10,567 bases of DNA from Chloroflexota bacterium (lineage in GTDB: Bacteria; Chloroflexota; Anaerolineae; J102): the NCBI GenBank assembly GCA_013152695.1, contig JAADFV010000014.1, positions 1 through 10,567 on the forward strand, in the 5' to 3' direction. The translations under genes and the position numbers were made by a program. Shown here piece by piece: positions 6,682 through 10,567 of this stretch. Under the pieces are notes generated by a model. It saw only the letters and a program-made list of their open reading frames with translations, was not told the origin of the DNA and made no database searches. Numbering within the stretch: the first letter of the stretch is position 1; each line of letters starts with the position of its first letter.

Positions 6682-8472
6682 TTACGAACGTGAACGTAAG
6701 AGAGGAGGAACATCGCCGGGGGGAGAGGTGGAAGGTCGGATTCCTTGTCCTGCCGGCTGGATATCACGCACCAATAATTGCAGGGAGCGTTGCCCCTGCC
6801 AGTTGTTCTCTTCGAGATGAAAAGCGATATCGATGCGCATAGGAAGTTGGGCGGCAAGGTCTCCCTTGCCAAAGGCGATGGCATCGAAGGTGGTCATACC
6901 ATCGCTCACCCGAAGTTTCAGGTGGTTGCCCTCAGCACCTACACGGCGATAATCACGCACGAATACATCGGATATGGCGAGAATAGGCGGTTGGTTCTCA
7001 GCGCCGGTAGGCTCCAATTCACGGAGCTTGCCCAGCAGGGCGTAGTCCAAATCTTGCAGGCTGAGAACGACATCGATCGGAATTTTCTGGACGCGTTCGT
7101 AATCAGCCAGTTGCTCGGCTGCGATTTCATTGAGGCGCCGGCGGAGTTCAGGAAGCCGGTCGCGGCGGATGGTAAAGCCAGCGGCTGCAGCATGGCCGCC
7201 ATAACGCACGAGGATATCACGGCATTGGTCGAGGGCGTTGGTAATGTGAAATTCGGGAATACTGCGGGCCGAACCCCGTACTTCATCTCCTCCCAGTTCT
7301 GCCACGAGCGCCGGTCGATAGTAGGTCTCTTTGAGGCGACTGGCGACCAAACCGACAATGCCCGGCACCAGGCGTTCGCGGCCCAGGAGGATGACTTGAT
7401 CGGAGGGATGTTCACCTAGCTCGGCCAGAGCCCAGCGTACGGCCTCTTGTGTAAGCTGTTGACGTTCGCGGTTGAGGTAGTTGAGTTCATCGGCGAGGTC
7501 TTCTGCTTCGGCATCGTTTGCGGCCATGAGCAAATCGTAAGCAAGACCGGCACTACGCAGACGTCCGGCGGCATTGAGGCGTGGCCCCAGGCGGAAACCA
7601 ATGGCGGTGGCATCGATTTGCCCTATTTCTACGCCCGCGCGTTTGGCCAAGGCCCGCACGCCCGGTCTGCGCCCTAAATTAAGCTGCTTAAGCCCTCTTT
7701 GCACAAGGACACGATTTTCGTGCCGGAGTGGCATCATGTCGGCCACAGTACCGAGGGCAACGAGATCGAGCAGGTCTTCTTCCTCTAAGGTCAACGGCTG
7801 CGCTGCAATCGGTTCTTGTTTTTCCGCACGTAAAAGAGCTTGCGCCAGTTTGAAGGCAACACCGACGCCGGCCAGGGCATCGAAATGATTGGGAAAAATC
7901 TGCTTGTAACGACAGTCAGATTGGCGAGGATTCACAACGGTCAGGGCGGGGGGAAGTTTTGGCCCAATCGAGTGATGATCGGTGATGATCATGTCTAAGC
8001 CCAGACTATTGGCATGCTCTACCTCCGCCACGGCACGAATGCCGCAATCAACGGTAATTACGACCTTCATGCCTTGACGATGCAGCCAACTCAGGGCATC
8101 CATGTTCAGGCCATAGCCCTCGTCCACGCGGTGGGGAATGTATGGCATCACGTCTGCGCCAAATGCCTGCAGAGCTTGCACCAGCAGCACGGTCGAAGTA
8201 ACGCCATCAGCGTCGAAATCACCATACACGGCGATGGGTTCATCATGCGCGATGGCCCAGCGGATACGTTGAACAGCCTCGGGTACGCCTTTCATACGAA
8301 AAGGGTCATCCGGGCGGACGCGTTTACCAAAATATTCGGCCACATCCTCCGGATCGGTAAGGCCGCGGTTATAGAGGATCTGCACAATGCTGGGGTGCAG
8401 CCAATTGAAGCGAGCCCGCAGTTGGGATGGTGCCGGTGTGGGAAGCAGCCAACGGGTGGGTATAGATGACAA
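6682..8472 (-). CDS. recJ: Single-stranded-DNA-specific 5'-3' exonuclease RecJ
   Basis: RecJ degrades single-stranded DNA 5' to 3' in RecF-pathway recombination, mismatch repair and base-excision repair. The 596-residue protein shows the DHH-family order: AVYGDFDADGVTSTVLL (81-97, motif I), VTVDCG (140-144), ITDHHSIG with the DHH triad (165-167), ALGTVADMMPL (239-249), and RLGPRLNAAGRL (294-305). The DHHA1 domain carries RYGGHAAAAGF (423-433), and a C-terminal OB-fold-like part includes DVFVRDY and MTTFDAIAFG. The Mn-binding aspartates and histidines are present. The start is TTG at 8472; no ATG or GTG lies upstream in frame close enough, and the sequence resembles family N-termini from the first residues. 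It follows coaD after a 132-base gap in which I see no promoter. Confidence 0.95.
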   Translation of the reverse strand: MSSIPTRWLLPTPAPSQLRARFNWLHPSIVQILYNRGLTDPEDVAEYFGKRVRPDDPFRMKGVPEAVQRIRWAIAHDEPIAVYGDFDADGVTSTVLLVQALQAFGADVMPYIPHRVDEGYGLNMDALSWLHRQGMKVVITVDCGIRAVAEVEHANSLGLDMIITDHHSIGPKLPPALTVVNPRQSDCRYKQIFPNHFDALAGVGVAFKLAQALLRAEKQEPIAAQPLTLEEEDLLDLVALGTVADMMPLRHENRVLVQRGLKQLNLGRRPGVRALAKRAGVEIGQIDATAIGFRLGPRLNAAGRLRSAGLAYDLLMAANDAEAEDLADELNYLNRERQQLTQEAVRWALAELGEHPSDQVILLGRERLVPGIVGLVASRLKETYYRPALVAELGGDEVRGSARSIPEFHITNALDQCRDILVRYGGHAAAAGFTIRRDRLPELRRRLNEIAAEQLADYERVQKIPIDVVLSLQDLDYALLGKLRELEPTGAENQPPILAISDVFVRDYRRVGAEGNHLKLRVSDGMTTFDAIAFGKGDLAAQLPMRIDIAFHLEENNWQGQRSLQLLVRDIQPAGQGIRPSTSPPGDVPPLLRSRS

Positions 8473-8604
8473 GGTGGACTCCAGAGTAGGGAGTAAGGAG
8501 GGGTCGAGGAATTCTGCAGAGGCTCCGGTAGAGGAGAGGGCGTGGCATCAGAAGAGAAGGGGGGATGATGCGACGCCGTAGCAAGAATTGTTTGCCCTTA
8601 TGAC

Positions 8605-9117
8605 TTAGATGCGATCGACTTTGCCCACTGCTGCCTGCCATTCTTGGGCACGGCGACAGAGTGCCTTTTCGACATGAGGGGGGCACATGCTGCTGATGTC
8701 GCCGTGCAGAATCGCCACCTCTTTGAGGATGCTGGCGGAGAGAAAAGCGTGGTCGAGACTGGTCATCAGGGCACAGAATTCAATATCGGGGGCTAATTCT
8801 TTGTTAGTGAGGGCAATCTGAAATTCGTATTCGAAATCTGAGATGGCGCGCAGGCCACGTACCAGCAATTTTGCCCCCATTTCGCGGGCAAATTCTACGG
8901 TGAGGCCACTGTAGGGTAAGACCTGAACATTGGGGAGATGCGCCACTGCTTGGCGAAAGAGCTCGACTCTTTCTGCTGTGTTGAACATGAGACTCTTGCT
9001 GGGACGATCGTAAACTGCGACGATGACGCGGTCCCATAGCTGGGCGGCACGTTCTGCAATGTCGATATGGCCGTTATGAACGGGATCGAAGGTGCCGGGA
9101 TAGAGGGCTGTGATCAT
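8605..9117 (-). CDS. coaD: Pantetheine-phosphate adenylyltransferase (PPAT)
   Basis: CoaD joins 4'-phosphopantetheine to ATP to give dephospho-CoA, the penultimate step of coenzyme A synthesis. The 170 residues fit the family (about 160). The nucleotidyltransferase signature is [15 protein letters not shown] (6-20) with the T/HxGH motif, followed by PSKSLMF with the phosphate-binding Lys41, [19 protein letters not shown] (84-102) with Arg88 and Arg91, and [10 protein letters not shown] (126-135), where the usual run of three Ser (SSS) has Ala in the middle. That change is mild and should not abolish activity. The start overlaps the recG stop by 4 bases (ATGA), so it is translationally coupled to recG. 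The rsmD gene that often sits between recG and coaD is missing here. Confidence 0.96.
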   Translation of the reverse strand: MITALYPGTFDPVHNGHIDIAERAAQLWDRVIVAVYDRPSKSLMFNTAERVELFRQAVAHLPNVQVLPYSGLTVEFAREMGAKLLVRGLRAISDFEYEFQIALTNKELAPDIEFCALMTSLDHAFLSASILKEVAILHGDISSMCPPHVEKALCRRAQEWQAAVGKVDRI

Positions 9118-10567
9118 GATAGGTCCATTTCCTGGGTCCAGAACTCGGTCGTTTGTTGGGCAAGGAGTGCGTGGTCGGGATGAGAAAGATGAGGGTCTTG
9201 CGCAAGAATGGCTTCTGCTTCGCGTCGTGCTATTTCGAGCAGACGGGTATCACTAAGACGAGCGAGGCGGAGGTCGGGAAGGCCGCTTTGGCGCGTGCCG
9301 AAGAATTCACCGGGGCCGCGCATACGTAAATCGATTTCGGCTAGCTCGAAGCCATCCTGGCTTTGTTCCATGGCCCTCATACGTTTGGAACTTTCATCGC
9401 TTTTGGGCTGGCTGACAAGGATGCAGTAGGAAGCATGGGAACCGCGGCCAACACGGCCTCTAAACTGGTGGAGCTGGGCCAGGCCAAAACGGTCAGCATT
9501 TTCGATGAGGATAACACTGGCGTTGGGGATATCGATTCCCACTTCGACGACCGCCGTACTGACAAGGATGTGATACTCACCGCCGGCAAAGGCACGCATG
9601 ATCGCATCTTTTTCTTTGCCGCTAAGACGACCGTGCAAGAGACCGAGGTTGAGTTGGGGAAAGACCTCGGTCTGCAGGCGTTTGTGCTCGGCAATAGCAG
9701 CCTTGACGTCCTCGAGACGGTCGCTTTCATCCACCAGGGGATAGATGATGAAGGCCTGGCGACCGGCAGCAACCTGCTCACGAATGAACTGGTAGATGCG
9801 GGGGCGGGCGTCGGGTTTCACCCAGTAGGTTTTGATCGGTTTCCGTCCGGGGGGGAGTTCGTCGATGGCGCTGACATCCATGTCGCCGTAAATGGTAAGG
9901 GCGAGAGTACGAGGAATGGGCGTGGCGGACATGACGAGGGTATGGGGGGTATTACTGGCGTTTTCATTGAGACTGGCGCCTTTTTCGCGCAAAGCAGCAC
10001 GCTGATTGACACCAAAACGATGCTGCTCATCTACCACGATCAGGGCAAGGTTGTGGAATTGTACCGTTTCCTGAATAAGAGCATGGGTGCCGATGAGGAT
10101 ATCGCTATCACCGGCAGCGAGGGCGTCAAGCAATTCCTGGCGTTTTTGGCCTGTTACGCTGCCGGTCAACAGGTCGACACGCAAGGGCCAACCGCGGCGA
10201 GGATGCAGAAGTTGGCCAAAAAGCTCCTGGAATTTACGAAAGTGTTGCTCGGCGAGGATTTCGGTGGGTGCCATGAGGGCAGCCTGGGCGCCGTTGCATA
10301 CCGCGGCCCACATGGCCGTGGCAGCAATTACCGTCTTGCCGCTGCCCACATCCCCTTGCAGAAGTCGCGTCATGGGGTAGGGATGGGCTATGTCACGACG
10401 AATGTCGGCGAGCACGCGCTGCTGCGCCTGTGTAAGTTGGAAGGGGAGCTTTTCCAGGAAGGTCTGAAGATGGGCCTCATCTAATGGTAGGGGCTGGGCC
10501 GGTAGCTCTTGCCAGGCCCGACGCTGCCCCAAGACACCCAGTTGAATGATGAGAAGCTCATCGAAGG
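9114..10567 (-). CDS. recG: ATP-dependent DNA helicase RecG, C-terminal part (5' end outside window)
   Basis: RecG is a monomeric superfamily 2 translocase that remodels stalled forks and Holliday junctions. The window holds 483 complete codons; the frame stays open to the right edge and begins FDELLIIQL, the typical link between the wedge domain and the helicase core, so the N-terminal wedge is outside. Numbering from that Phe: Walker [12 protein letters not shown] (68-78), motif II DEQH (179-182), motif [12 protein letters not shown] (212-220), motif IV-V region [14 protein letters not shown] (336-349), motif [12 protein letters not shown] (366-375) and the RecG-specific TRG motif [14 protein letters not shown] (415-428). 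All motors are intact. It leads the minus-strand run and overlaps coaD by 4 bases. Confidence 0.97.
   Translation of the reverse strand, partial: FDELLIIQLGVLGQRRAWQELPAQPLPLDEAHLQTFLEKLPFQLTQAQQRVLADIRRDIAHPYPMTRLLQGDVGSGKTVIAATAMWAAVCNGAQAALMAPTEILAEQHFRKFQELFGQLLHPRRGWPLRVDLLTGSVTGQKRQELLDALAAGDSDILIGTHALIQETVQFHNLALIVVDEQHRFGVNQRAALREKGASLNENASNTPHTLVMSATPIPRTLALTIYGDMDVSAIDELPPGRKPIKTYWVKPDARPRIYQFIREQVAAGRQAFIIYPLVDESDRLEDVKAAIAEHKRLQTEVFPQLNLGLLHGRLSGKEKDAIMRAFAGGEYHILVSTAVVEVGIDIPNASVILIENADRFGLAQLHQFRGRVGRGSHASYCILVSQPKSDESSKRMRAMEQSQDGFELAEIDLRMRGPGEFFGTRQSGLPDLRLARLSDTRLLEIARREAEAILAQDPHLSHPDHALLAQQTTEFWTQEMDLS

Noticed and set aside
6662..6701. CTTACG/CGTAAG inverted repeat at the recJ stop as a terminator
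   Set aside because: The stem is only 6 bases with an 8-base loop and no U-tract follows; the downstream genes continue on the same strand.
6609..6884. An upstream extension of the small membrane protein
   Set aside because: It overlaps the end of recJ, has no hydrophobic or domain pattern consistent with the rest, and an ATG at 6608 gives a compact membrane protein.
9363..10484. A 373-codon open frame on the plus strand
   Set aside because: It is antisense to recG, whose motifs are unmistakable over the same stretch; the translation resembles no family and is a GC-driven shadow.
10530..10532. TTG at 10532 as a start codon for recG
   Set aside because: The frame continues upstream to the edge with FDELLIIQL, the normal RecG inter-domain sequence, so the gene starts outside the window.

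Overview
The window is about 10.6 kb of bacterial chromosome, moderately GC-rich, with densely packed housekeeping genes on the minus strand and a small separate plus-strand operon. I see no rRNA, tRNA, CRISPR array, insertion sequence or phage gene. The protein styles and the mix of genes (recG-coaD-recJ cluster, NagD-like phosphatase, RlmN and Fmt in a row, solo EutN/CcmL genes) would suit a Chloroflexota (Anaerolineae/Caldilineae-like) genome, but this is an impression, not a demonstrated placement.

Minus strand, right to left in transcription order: the 3' part of recG enters from the right edge (10567-9114), then coaD (9117-8605), recJ (8472-6682), a small two-helix membrane protein (6608-6357), a NagD-type HAD phosphatase (6360-5542), rlmN (5545-4433) and fmt (4406-3480). 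Three of the junctions are 4-base ATGA stop/start overlaps (recG/coaD, membrane protein/HAD, HAD/rlmN) and the rest are gaps of 26-132 bases, so this looks like one or two long operons for DNA repair and recombination, coenzyme A synthesis, rRNA/tRNA methylation and translation initiation. A hairpin over the fmt stop codon, facing the convergent aldolase gene, may end the operon.

Plus strand, 2045-3367: three tightly coupled genes encode two different EutN/CcmL pentamer (BMC-P) vertex proteins of bacterial microcompartments and a class II (zinc) sugar-phosphate aldolase with an unusual C-terminal CxxCxxC tail. No hexameric shell gene lies nearby, so this looks like a satellite or reduced microcompartment locus. 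It is the most interesting accessory feature of the window.

Minus strand, left edge: a gene reading from 1731 out of the window encodes a carbon-nitrogen hydrolase (nitrilase superfamily) domain in which the catalytic Glu and Lys positions are kept but the nucleophilic Cys is replaced by Gly, followed by a tail of more than 250 residues made of acidic Glu/Pro/Ala-rich linkers around a probable helical segment. The 313-base divergent spacer between this gene and the EutN operon carries a candidate -10 box on each strand and a nested inverted repeat.
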